From Cochliopodium minus (taxonomy: Eukaryota; Discosea; Himatismenida; Cochliopodiidae): a stretch of 41,950 nucleotides of DNA. The notes under the pieces were generated by a model. That model ran no database searches, was not told the DNA's origin, and saw nothing but the letters and a program-made list of their open reading frames with translations. Shown here piece after piece: positions 22,204-32,986 of the stretch. Every line of letters begins with the position of its first letter. Within the stretch, counting starts at the first letter, position 1. A program made the position numbers and the translations under genes. The DNA is taken from the NCBI GenBank assembly GCA_024220525.1, contig JAMYWO010000301.1:2550-44499 (forward strand). Reading direction: 5' to 3'.

Positions 22204-22311
22204 TTTTTTTTGTATTGAGCAATAGTTATTTCTTATAAACAAAAAATTAGAAAGCAAAGTGAATATTTAAAAAATATATTATTTAATAATACAATATTGT
22301 TTTTCCCCTGA

Positions 22312-24380
22312 CTAAAATTTATAGATATCAAAGAGTTTTCTATTTACACAAGAGACAATGAAGAGAGCAACGGGCTTGGGGATTTTGAGGTTAATGAATT
22401 TGCGTTGATAAACCTTTAGTACAAGGTAGTAAGTGAGGATGGCCTTTCTAAAAGAATCAGAGTACATGAAGAACTTGTTTTGATCAAATTTCAAGTTTCC
22501 CTCAAGCAAAAAGTCCACACTGTCTTCTTCTTTCTCAGATAAGTGATCACACACGATGACTTGAAAAGAAGAGTTCTTCATTAACATCTCTCGAAGAAGG
22601 GAATAACATTTTTTTCCAAATTTGTTTTCGTCTAAGTCGAGAAAAGTCAAACTCTTGTTCTCCATCAGACTTTCGCAGAGAATATTAAGCCCCACATCGG
22701 TCAATTTGTTAACGGAAAGGTCCAGTTTTTTGAGGGTAGAGTTGACTTTAAGCATATTGGATAAAACCTTGATGCCATTGTCCCCCAGCTCGTTCTCATC
22801 TATCATCAAGATTTGGAGGGAAGTATTTACGGAAAGAGAAGTCGAGAGCTCACCCAAGCAAGAATTGTCGAATTTATTACATCCTTTATTGATATTAAAA
22901 AGAAATTAATGACAAAAATTAGAAAATTTTTCATTTGAGGCATTACCTAAATTTAATTTGAGAAGAGTAGAATTTTCCCTCAGACATCTAGAAAGATGAA
23001 GAACACCCTCACTTTTAATATCGTTGTTATAAACATCGAGCTTCTTCAAATTTTTGTTTTTGAGCAAAGACTCACACAAATACTTCATGCCATCATCCGA
23101 TATTTCATTCCCCCACAAACTCAAGCTATCCAAGGTGTCATTGTACAACAGACTCTCAGAAAGCAACTGTATAGAAGCATTATTAAGACTATTCTTATAG
23201 ATATGTAATGCTGTCAACGTTTTATTTATTTTGAGAGACTCGGAAAGTTGTTTTATCGCCCTTTCATCGATGTTGTTCTCTCCTAAATTAAGGTAAATCA
23301 AGGAAGTGTTAATGGACAAATATTTCTTTGAGAAGTAAGAAATTCCATCAGACTCTATGTCGTTTTTGTAAAAGTTGAGCACTTTTAAGGAAGTGTTGTA
23401 TCGCATTTTCTTGGAGAAATACTTTATTCCCTCGTTTGAGATGTTGTTTTTATGTAGTAGCAACTCTTTAATAGTCTCACTTTGTTTGTGTTATTAAAAT
23501 TTATAAAATATTTTAAAAAAATTTCAAAAGTAGGGAAAAAAGAAAAAATAAAATAGTAAAAAAGAAGAATAGGAAAAACCTTTTTTCGAAGCAGTCTGAC
23601 AAAGACCTAAGTCCTATTTTTTAGAAAAAATAAACAGGAATTTTTTTTAGAAATAAAAAAAACCAAATTAATAGGATTACCATTACACCCAATCTCATTA
23701 CCCCAAACACTCAATAATTCAAACTTATTTTTATCTTTCAATACTTTGGAAAATTTGTCAATGGCTTCATCATCCACATGGCTTCTGTAGAGATGTAGCT
23801 TGCACAGTTTCTCGTTCACTTTGAGAAAGTCGAAAAAATCTAACAATGCTTCACTGTTGAACTTATTTTGTCCTATATCTAATTCAGTTAGAGATTGATT
23901 GTTCTTCAACATTTTGGATATGTTCTTTAGTCCTCCATTTGAAAATTCATTGTTTGATATTATCAATTTTATGATTCCATTGTTGACTTCCAATGCTTTG
24001 CACAATGCTTTTATATCTTTGTTTTTCAGCGAATTTTTGGAAAGATATAATTCTCTCAATGTCATATTTATTTGCAATGATGTTGATAGATGGATTATTT
24101 TGATGCTTGTCTTTGTTAAATTCAATGATGTCAGTGATTTATTGATTTCCAGTGCTTTATTTAGTTTCATGGTAACATTTGGTCCTAAATTATTAGTTTC
24201 CAGATTGAGGTTTTGGAGTATTGTTGTTATTTTGAGATATTTGATGATAAATTTAAATTCCTCTTTGTTTAATTTTGTTTGCAGATCATTGTTTTGCTAA
24301 AATTAAATATCGAACATTCACATTAAAAATGTTCAAATGGAAAATGAGTTATTTACCAGATGAATCAATAAATTTTCCAT
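22312..24380 (-). CDS. Leucine-rich repeat protein (ribonuclease-inhibitor type), 592 aa
   Basis: Exons 24380-24357, 24296-23681, 23613-23580, 23479-22947 and 22883-22312 sum to 1779 nt. Nearly the whole protein is RNI-like repeats of about 28 residues (for example LTALHIYKNSLNNASIQ, LKKLDVYNNDIKSEGVLHL, LQILMIDENELGDNGI), predicting a horseshoe for protein binding. No NACHT, F-box or membrane segment is visible. The first exon is only 24 nt and the third 34 nt. The C-terminus (about 100 residues) leaves the repeat pattern and ends LFIVSCVNRKLFDIYKF. It is like the NLRC3/RNH1-like LRR proteins common in protists; partner unknown. Its start is 65 bp from the divergent sirtuin start. Confidence 0.9.
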
Positions 24381-24445
24381 TCGCCGATAAATAAAGAGAT
24401 CCTTTCAAATTTTTTTTTATATACAGTTCAAATCAATATAAAAAA

Positions 24446-26140
24446 ATGAAAGAAGAAAAAATGAAAGAAGAAATAATCAAAGAGGAATATGAAGATAGAA
24501 TCAAAATTGCAGCTCAATTGATTGATAATTCAAACGTTGTGGTGGTGGTAAGATAAAAAAAATTTTGGAGTTTATAAATTTTTTTTTTATATCTAGTGTG
24601 CAGGAGCTGGGATGGTATTTTATTTTTGGAGTTGATTGAATTTATTTTCAAATATAAGAATAGGGAGCTGGTATGATAATAAAAATTGAATTTAATTTTT
24701 TATCAACATATAATCATTTTTATCCCTTTAGATTCTGGATTGGGAACATTCAGAGGAATAAATGCAGGAGTATGGCCTCCTTTGAAGAAAATGAATATTG
24801 ATTTTACCCAAATGAGCAATCCCAAATGGTAAAATAAATATAACATTAAATTCATGCTTTAAAATTATATTTGTATAGGTTCACAAAAGATCCTGAAGTT
24901 GGTATAATAATTTGATTTGGAATATATATTGAAAACTAATAATTTTTTATAAGGATGGGCATTTTGGTAAGATAGAAACAATGAAAACTCAAAAAAATTG
25001 AATCATTCTTTAAATACATTAGGTATTTTAGATACAATGCGTATTGCAATGGAAGCGGACCACACAAGGGATACAAGATGTTGTTAGATTTAATCAAATC
25101 CAAAGAAGATGGATTTGGTAAATACAAAAATTAATTTTATTCAAATGCATAACAAACAAAAATTTTCAAATAGTATTCACGGTGATTATTCTACTTTTTA
25201 GATTTTTTTTTTTGAAGCTTTTCTTAGAGTAACATAGATGGGCACTTCATTGAATGTTTTCTTTTTTAAAAGATTTTTTAATTATTTTTATTCTCATTTT
25301 TTTTTTTGTTTACAGCTGGATATGACAAAGATAAAATTAATGAATGTCACGGTACAATCAGGTATTTACACTGCACCAATCTCAAAAAAAGAGGAGGAAC
25401 CTGTGAATAGTAAGGATCATTTAATTTTTTTCATTATTTTTTTTTACAACAGTCATGTAGTGAGGAGATTTGGTAACTTTTAAGTTATATCTAAAATTTT
25501 TTTAAAAAATTTGGATTTTACAAAAAGGGAAACTCCAAAACTTAAAATGGAAGTTAATGAAGAGGGTGACAGAGTAAAAATGGAAGATATCCCCAAATGT
25601 CCTAAATGTGGATCAATTGGTTAGAAAAGTTTTTAAAATTTTTAAAGAATTTTAATTTTTTGAATTTTTGAAATACAGCGAGACCAGGTAGTTTTTTTTT
25701 ATTTTTAACAAATCCTTTTTCTGTTTAACTATTTTTTATTAATTAGCTGTTTTGATGTTTGGAGATTCTTCTGTCTTATCCACAAGAATGGATCAACATG
25801 AAGACAATTACGACGAATGGATTAACAACAAGATGGTCAATAAAAAAGATCTCAAGATGGTCATCATCGAGATTGGAAGTGGTGTTGCCATTCCCACCGT
25901 AAGATATCAAAGGTATGTTAATTTAAATTTTTTTTTTTTTTTTTGATATAAAGTTATTATTTTAGTGAGGGCTTGGCACGTAGTTTCAATGCATCAATCA
26001 TTAGAATCAACATCGAGAATCCTGAAATCCCCAAAATCTACGATAACACCGTTCCTCATGTCTCTCTTCCTCTTGGTGGGTTGGTCAGTTTGCAAAGAAT
26101 ATGGAAGCATTTGAAGAATCCTCCTCCTGAATCAAATTGA
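24446..26140 (+). CDS. Sirtuin (Sir2-family NAD-dependent deacylase), 15 exons
   Basis: 312 residues from exons 24446-24547, 24597-24614, 24664-24670, 24732-24828, 24879-24901, 24954-24966, 25023-25117, 25174-25181, 25228-25255, 25316-25409, 25461-25472, 25528-25619, 25679-25687, 25747-25912 and 25966-26140, summing to 939 nt. The NAD-binding CAGAGMGADSGLGTFRG spans exons 2-4, including a 7-nt exon. WAFWYFRYNAYC matches the Rossmann helix region, TSNIDGHF replaces the usual TQNID, and ECHGTI supplies the catalytic His. Four zinc cysteines are present (HC, then TC, then CPKC). The C-terminal NPE and VSLPLGG fit the family. It removes acyl groups from lysines using NAD; location and class are unclear. 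The Gln to Ser change in TQNID could alter NAD handling. No targeting signal is seen. Confidence 0.93.
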
Positions 26141-26335
26141 AAATAACAAATTCAAATTTTCTTTTTAAAATTAAAGTTAATTCATCCATTTACGTAATTT
26201 TTGTTTTTTTAAAAATGAGAATAGACGAAATATTTTCTCAATTGAGGATGATTTATTTATTTTATTTCCTCCATTATTCCCTCAACAGGACTTGAAGAAA
26301 AATAATTAAAATCAAAAAAAAAAAAAAAAAAAAAA

Positions 26336-28171
26336 ATGGATAACAATAAATTCAAAGATATTTTCGAAAAATCACAAAAAGAGGATGGGGTTTTTATTAA
26401 TCCTTGGAATAGAGATTATGTCAAAGTAAATTTCCAATTTTTTTGTTTTACCTGATTATTCCTTCGAAAAAGATGATGGACATGTTCAAGTATGTATTTA
26501 CCCACAAGAAGCCAGAAAGTAAAAGAAAATCGTTAATGCTAATTTTTTAATAAATATTTTTCTACCAATCAGTGCCAACAGAAGAAGAATTGAATAAAGA
26601 AATTCCATTGACAGAAACAGATTTGGAGCTTATCAAAAACCCATCAAATGATAAAATATGTAAAATATGTTAAAGGATATCAACAATAATTAAAATACTA
26701 ATTTATTATTAAAAGTAACAACTTGGATAGGACATGCAAGCATGTAAATGATTAATTTTTTTGCGAAAAAATCAAAAATTTAATTTTTGACTCAAATCTG
26801 AAAAGATTGACACAATCAAATGGTTTCATTTTAAAGAACAAAAAAAAAATTTTTGCTCAACAATCTTTTTCTAAAAAAAGGATTCAATATTCTGTTTGAT
26901 CCAGTGTTCAGTGAAAGATGTTCTCCATCACAATGGATTGGTAAAAAAAAAAAAGTTTTGAACCCACATTAATATTTCATTCAATTCAATTAGGTCCTAA
27001 AAGATTAAGACCTGTTCCATTCACATCAAACCAACTGGAAAGAGTGGACATTTGCATCATCTCTCACAATCACTACGACCACTTAGATTATCAAAGTGTA
27101 GTGGATATCACAAAACTCTTTAATCCCTATTGGATCGTACCACTAGGAATTAAACAATGGTATTAATCTGAAAAAATCTGAATTTTTATTTTTTAAAAAA
27201 ATAAAAATTAAAAATTGCAATAAACTGATTCATTTCAGGTTTGATGATTTGAATATAGACAGAGTAATAGAATTAGATTGGGGAGAAAAAATAATTTTAC
27301 AAAGAAACAACTCAAAGCAACTTCTTGCTTTTACTAGTACTGATGAAGTGAAGAACAATGATCCCCAAGTCTCGGTTATTTGTTGCCCTGCTCAGCATTT
27401 CTCCAATCGTGGAATATTCGATAAAAATACCACTTTGTGGAGTTCATGGCTCGTTATTACCGATAATAATGACAATGATAATAGAATTTCCAAGAAAATT
27501 TATTTTGGAGGGGATACTGGTAAACTCTTTTTCATAATGATAATAAAAAAAATTCATTTATTTATTTTTTTAAAGGATACAATGACAAAATATTCAAGAA
27601 TGTTGGTAAATTTTTAGAAATATAAACTTTTTCATTTTTACCAGTTTGGGTCTTTATTTTAGGCGATACTTACAATGACATTGATATTTCTTACATTCCT
27701 ATTGGAGGTTTATTTATAAAAAATATTTTTCTCCTTCCAAATTTATTGTTTATTTAACAGCTTACGAGCCTAGAAAGCACTTTCAATGTATTCACTGTAA
27801 CCCCGAAGAAGCTGTAAAATATTTATTTGACTTTTTTTTTATTTGTTAAAATACTCATTCTCAAATAGGTTCAAATGTAATCCTTTCTAAATATATTTTT
27901 AATTTTATTAAAATAATTTTTAACAAAGACACATTGAGTTAAAATCTAAATTAACTATTCCTATTCACTATGGCACCTTCAATTTGTAATATTTCGCTTT
28001 TTTTTTTTTTTGTTGTTAATTTTTAAAAATTATTAATTTTGTTCATTTAGATCATACGAGCCTTTTTTAGAACCAAAGTTCAAGCTCTTTGAAGAAGTCA
28101 AAAAAAGAGAAGATGAACTCAAAAACACCAAAATTTATGCTATGAAAATAGGGGAGACTTTGATTAGTTAA
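26336..28171 (+). CDS. NAPE-PLD-like metallo-beta-lactamase hydrolase, 14 exons
   Basis: 362 residues from exons 26336-26425, 26473-26518, 26573-26659, 26716-26743, 26806-26822, 26881-26940, 26994-27159, 27239-27519, 27576-27605, 27663-27707, 27761-27813, 27869-27876, 27929-27985 and 28051-28171 (1089 nt). The N-acyl-phosphatidylethanolamine phospholipase D branch is indicated by TTWIGHAS, ILFDPVFSERCSP, the metal motif HNHYDHLD, CCPAQHF, YFGGDTG and PIHYGTF; all expected His and Asp ligands are present. The 17-nt exon (26806-26822) supplies ILTQSN between GHAS and FNILFDP, and the 8-nt exon (27869-27876) supplies VQ plus two bases. Homologues release N-acylethanolamines or act as related lipid hydrolases. 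No signal peptide is seen. It follows the sirtuin gene on the same strand after 195 bp. Confidence 0.92.
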
Positions 28172-28291
28172 ATTTAAATATCAGATCCCAAAAACTACAT
28201 CCTCAATTTCTCTTCAAACATGAAAACAAATAAGATTTAGAAATTAAAAAAAAAAAAAAATTGAAATTGTGTTTTCAAATATAAAACATCA

Positions 28292-29553
28292 ATGTATTTT
28301 TTATCAAAATTATTAAAAAAGAAAAATCCAAATTTGGAAGTTCTCAATGAAAAAATGGAAAAGGAAAAATTTGAGAAGGGAAATTATATAATCAGTAAAG
28401 AAGGAATGGAAGAAATAGATAATTTCAAGAAACAATGTTGGATTATTATCTTCTCCTTTCTTGAGTATGAAGATTTATTTGAAATTTCGAGTGTATGCAA
28501 AACTTTTTTCTTCATTTTGAAGGAGAATGAAAGATTCTGGAATTTGTTCACTTTCCAAAATTTTGGTGATAGCAAATTATCAGATCAATTCAGTTCATGG
28601 AAGAGATTTTATTTTGATGGCTTGAAGATAGGATGGAATAAAGAAAGATTGTTGCCTTGCTTCGATCTTGATGAAAAAGATCAAAAGATAGTGACCACAA
28701 ATGATAAAATTGGTAAAACTATTTATAGAATAAGAAAAGATCAATATAAACTCATTTTAAACTCGTATTTTTAAATAAATTTGCTGAAATTTTAAAAAAT
28801 ACCAGTTTTTTTGTTTAATTATATATTCTCTCTTTTGCTTATTCCTTTTTTGAAACAAAATTAAAAAACTATGGGTTTGTTAAAAAAAAAAAAAAATACA
28901 AGTTTAAATTTCAATTTTTATAAAAAAAAGAAAAAGCTGGAAGATGGAATAGTTGTATTACCAAACATCATCTGTTAGAAAACTTTTTGTATCCCTTCGA
29001 ACTTAATTTCAAACTAAAGTACATGGGAGGAACTCCATTCTTCCCTATTGGAGTATCTTCTGAAAGAACAAAACTAGACTCAAGAAGTGGTTTTGCAACT
29101 GATGAATACAGATATGGGTATTATTTTGCAGGTGAAATGATATACATGTGCAATAGGGGGAAAGGATTTAGTCATCAGAATTTAAAAACACTTGTTCAAA
29201 AATGCAAATTGTTTGTTTTGGTTCATGAAGGAAGTTATAAAAGAGGTTTTTTTTTATTTCTTTCTTTATCTTTTTTATTAACTTTTATTTTTCTTTAATT
29301 TTATTTTATTTTTTTTCAAGGGAGTGCGGATGTTAGTTTTTTTTACCAAGAGTCTAATGAGAAAGAGATAGAATATCAAATTTCATTTAAAAACATTCCT
29401 CTTTATGGAGACAAGAAATTGTACGGATTTTTTGGTTGCTGTAATTCTGGATCCAAGACCCTTCTTTTACCAAAGATAAGATTACAAAAGAGTGTTTTTG
29501 AAAAAATAAACTTTCGGTTTATTGATGCCGACACTCTCATAGAAATAAAATAA
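28292..29553 (+). CDS. F-box / SPRY-like protein, tandem copy A
   Basis: Exons 28292-28712, 28937-29245 and 29321-29553 sum to 963 nt (320 aa). Residues about 45-95 form an F-box (CWIIIFSFLEYEDLFEI, then VCKTFF and FWNLF). The second half looks like a SPRY/B30.2 fold: GRWNSCITKHHLLENFLYPF, FFPIGVSSERTKLDS, YGYYFAGEMIY, LFVLVHEGSY and ADVSFFYQESNEKE follow the usual strand order, but the assignment is by pattern only. F-box proteins with a SPRY-type reader recruit targets to SCF ubiquitin ligases. The F-box half is about 96 percent identical over 190 nt to copy B, while the SPRY-like half is clearly diverged. Confidence 0.8.
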
Positions 29554-29592
29554 TCCATAATTTAAAAAAATAAAAAAAATTGGATAAGGAAA

Positions 29593-30697
29593 ATGAGTTT
29601 TCTTTCGAGAATATTCAAAAGCAAGAAAAATTTAATACCAATTAGCAAAGAAGGAATGGAAGAAATAGATAATTTTAAGAAACAATGTTGGATTATAATC
29701 TTCTCCTTTCTTGAATATGAAGATTTATTTGAAATTTCGAGAGTCTGCAAAGCTTTTTTCTTCATTTTGAAGGAGAATGAAAGATTCTGGAATTTGTTCA
29801 CTTTCCAAAATTTTGGTGATAGCAAATTANNNNNNNNNNNNNNNNNNNNNNNNNNNNNNNNNNNNNNNNNNNNNNNNNNNNNNNNNNNNNNNNNNNNNNN
29901 NNNNNNNNNNNNNNNNNNNNNNNNNNNNNAAGATAGTGACCACAAATGATAAAATTGGTAAAACTATTTATAGAATAAGAAAAGATCAATATAAACTCAT
30001 TTTAAATTCGTATTTTTAAATAAATTAGCTGAAATTTTAAAAAATACTGGTTTAAATTTCAATTTTTATAAAAAAAATAAAAAAATAAAAAAAGCTGGAA
30101 GATGGAATAGTTGTATTACCAAACATCATCTGTTAGAAAACTTTTTGTACCCTTTCCAAATTGATTACGTCTGTCCATATCCCCCATTCTTCCCTATTGG
30201 AGTGTCTTCTGAACGAGCTCAACTCGATTCTCAATTAGGTTTTGCGACAGACAAATACAGACATGCATATTATTTTGCTGGTCAAACGATTTACTTAAGT
30301 ACAATTGGCAAAGGTTATGAAATCAAAAACCTAAAATTATTAGTTAATGGATGCAAATTATTTATTTTGGTTCACGAAGGAAGTTATAAAAGAGGTTTTT
30401 TTTTTCTTTCTTTATCTTTTTTATTAACTTTTATTTTTTCTTTAATTTTATTTTATTATTTTTCAAGGGAAAGCAGATGTCAGTTTTTTTTACCAAGAGT
30501 CTAATGAGAAAGAGATAATATATCAAGTCTCGTTTAAAGACATCCCTCTATTTGATGACAAGAAATTGTACGGCTTTTTTGGTTGCTCTAACATTGAAGT
30601 GAAAGCTCAAATTTTACCTCCAATAAAAATGGAAAAGAGTGTTTTTGAAAAAATAAATTTTCAGTTTTATGATGCCAACACTTTACAAAAAAAATGA
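29593..30697 (+). CDS. F-box / SPRY-like protein, tandem copy B (interrupted by assembly gap)
   Basis: Starts MSFLSRIFKSKKNL and then repeats the F-box half of copy A. Exons 29593-29957 (containing 100 Ns), 30095-30394 and 30468-30697. As written, the frame is lost across the Ns; copy A has 105 nt at the matching place (28580-28684), and with 105 nt exon 1 ends in the same phase as copy A, so the break is an assembly artefact. The SPRY-like half differs (ENFLYPFQIDYVCPYPPFF, YHAYYF-type replaced by YRHAYYFAGQTIYLST, ILVHEGSYKRG, KADVSFFYQES). It ends at TGA 30695. Role as for copy A: a putative SCF substrate receptor with different target specificity. Confidence 0.75.
29830..29929. other. Assembly gap of exactly 100 N
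   Basis: A run of 100 Ns inside the F-box exon of copy B. The round number marks a gap of unknown length. It falls in the segment nearly identical to copy A, so the collapse is probably due to the tandem duplication. Confidence 0.99.
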
Positions 30698-30858
30698 AAT
30701 AATCCAAAATTAAAAGAAAAAATTAAATTAAAAATTTGTTTTTTTTTATAAAATCAAACCAGTTTTAAAAAACAAAAAAAATTAAAAATTTTATTGGGTT
30801 TTTGAATTATAATTTCATTGAATTCAGGATGGCAAGGTTATTGTTCGTTACTAAAACT

Positions 30859-31160
30859 TTAAACTCTATTTAAATTATTTTTAAAATTTTTATTATTATT
30901 ATTATTATCACTTCCTTCTCTTTGGCAATTTCTTGGATCATATCTAATTGATAGATTGTAGATCTTTTCCTCTATCAATCTTTCAAAATGTGACTTGCAA
31001 TCTATTTCCCAATAAGAAAAAGATGGCAATAATTCCAAGAAATTTTTTGAAATTAAAAAGAAGTATTCTTTTGTTTCTTTCTCTTTCTCCACTTTTTTTT
31101 TATACCAGAATAAATTAAAAAGTCCCTACCAGAATATTGAATTTTGAAACTACAGTTCAT
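30859..31160 (-). CDS. Small protein, 87 aa, two exons
   Basis: Exon 31160-31130 (MNCSFKIQYS plus one base) joins exon 31091-30859 across a 38-nt intron, summing to 264 nt. The body is mixed charged/hydrophobic (EYFFLISKNFLELLPSFSYW, then SHFERLIEEKIYNLSIRYD) and ends in an Asn repeat with basic residues. No known family is recognised and no membrane segment is clear. Its start lies 51 bp from the divergent amine oxidase start. Without the first exon the frame would have only a GTG start, which favours this model. Confidence 0.5.
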
Positions 31161-31211
31161 ATTTGTTAATGCAATCCCGATTGAAAGGAAATAGAAAAAA
31201 AAAAAAAAAAA

Positions 31212-32966
31212 ATGGAATTAATTAACAGAGAGAATCATACAGATGTAGTTATAGTGGGAGCTGGGATATCAGGATTAAGATGTGCCCAAATCCTCACCCA
31301 AAAAAATATAAGTTGCATAATCCTCGAGGCAAGGGAGAGAATAGGTGGTAGATTGAGATCGGAGCTATTGAATGGCACATACGTGGATATGGGAGCGAGT
31401 TTTATACATGGAGCAACCACAAAAAATCCAGTATTCAATTATTGTGTGGATAATAAACTCACATTCAAGCATGGTGTTGGTAAAATTAAAAATGAGTTTT
31501 TAAAAAATGGAAATGAGTTTTAAATAATTACTTAAGGATCAACCAATTTTCAATATTATCACAATGGAAAATTGTTTAGTGAAGTTCTATCAGAAAATTC
31601 GATCAAAACAATAAGAAACACTTTTCACAAGTTGATGAACGAAATAGAAAAGCTGAGAGAAGATTTTTCGCTACAAAGGAACACAGAACATGTTTTGTAC
31701 GAGAAAAGAGACACTCTATCCGTTGAAGATGTTTTGCAAAATTTGATGAAATCAAATAAAGTAGAGTTTGAAAAAGGCACTCCCCAGTATGATTACTGGA
31801 ATTACGAAAAAGTTTTTCTTTTTTTTTTTTAATTTAGAAACAGAAAATTATTTCAATTTAAAAATTTCAAAATAAGAATTTTTATTCTAAAAAAAAAATG
31901 AAATATTATTATTTTTTTCATTTAAAACAATAATTTAATTTAAAACTAAATGATTTTAATGGATCATTTTTTAATTTGTTTAAAAAAAGTGGGTCTATGA
32001 AGAGTTTGAAGGATTAGATTTTGAAAATCAAGGTTTCATGGCTTACCAAACGTAATATTGAAAAAATTTTAAAAAAATTATTATTTTTTTTATAATAATA
32101 GAGATACAATGATGCCAGGAGGGAATGTTTCATTGAAACAAGGTTACCAATCACTTGCATTCCATCTTTCTAAAAATTTGGACATAAGATTGAACCATTT
32201 TGTAGAGTCAATTAATGATTACAACACTGACAAAATAACTGTAAAAACAAAATGCGGAGATTTCTATTGTAAAAAAATAGTGATTAGCGTCCCTTTGGGA
32301 GTTTTAAAGGAAAACATCATCCAATTCTCCCCAGAGTTACCAAAATACAAAATTCAATGTATTGAAAAATTAGGAATGGGTAAACTTCAAAAATTTTTAA
32401 ATTTTTTTAATATCTATTAAATTTTGTTAGGTTCTATGAATAAAATTGCATTATTTTTTCCTACAGCTTTTTGGAAGAAAGAAACTAGTAGAATTAGATT
32501 TGTTTCCAATATTAAGGGTGAGTTCCCTTGGATTGACAACTGTTCCTTTGATAACAAGGTCTTGTTGGTATGGATGAGTTGTTCTTATTCTGATGAAATA
32601 GAAAAGCTCTCTGACAAAGAAATAATCAACAAAATCGTCAATATTTTTAAAAAAATATTTGGTATTTTTCTGAAAAAATTGTCAATTCTTTAATTTTAAT
32701 TTTTTTTTTTAAAAGACAATGTTCCGGAACCCACAGAATACAAAATAAGTAGATGGAAAATGGACCCTTTATCTAGAGGATCTTGGTCTGTTAGGCCTGT
32801 TGGTTCCAGTTTGGATGACAACCTAAATTTGAGCCTCCCTTGTGACAATTTGTATTTTTGTGGAGAGGCAACTTCGAATGTTTATCCAAGTACAGTAACA
32901 GGTGCTTTCATTACAGGAGAAAACACTGCCAACTTGATTGAAAACATTTTTTCCCAAAATAAATAA
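31212..32966 (+). CDS. Flavin amine oxidase (polyamine/monoamine oxidase family)
   Basis: FAD-dependent amine oxidase, 454 residues. Exons 31212-31479, 31537-31811, 31990-32051, 32102-32379, 32431-32661 and 32716-32966 sum to 1365 nt. The Rossmann motif VIVGAGISGLRCAQIL and EARERIGGRLRS bind FAD; YVDMGASFIHG follows as in polyamine oxidases. The flavin-contacting lysine lies in NKIALFFPTAFW, and the C-terminal FAD motif is YFCGEATSNVYPSTVTGAF with GENTA. There is no signal peptide, peroxisomal C-terminal tripeptide, SWIRM domain or membrane tail, so it looks cytosolic; the end is FSQNK. Oxidation of polyamines or related amines with hydrogen peroxide release is the likely reaction. The A-run before ATG is 18 bases long. 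Confidence 0.93.
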
Positions 32967-32986
32967 TTTTTGATAATTAATCAATT

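Noticed and set aside
24446-24550. Sirtuin start region as part of the LRR gene
   Set aside because: It lies on the opposite strand and has its own A-run and ATG; the LRR gene's first exon is at 24380.
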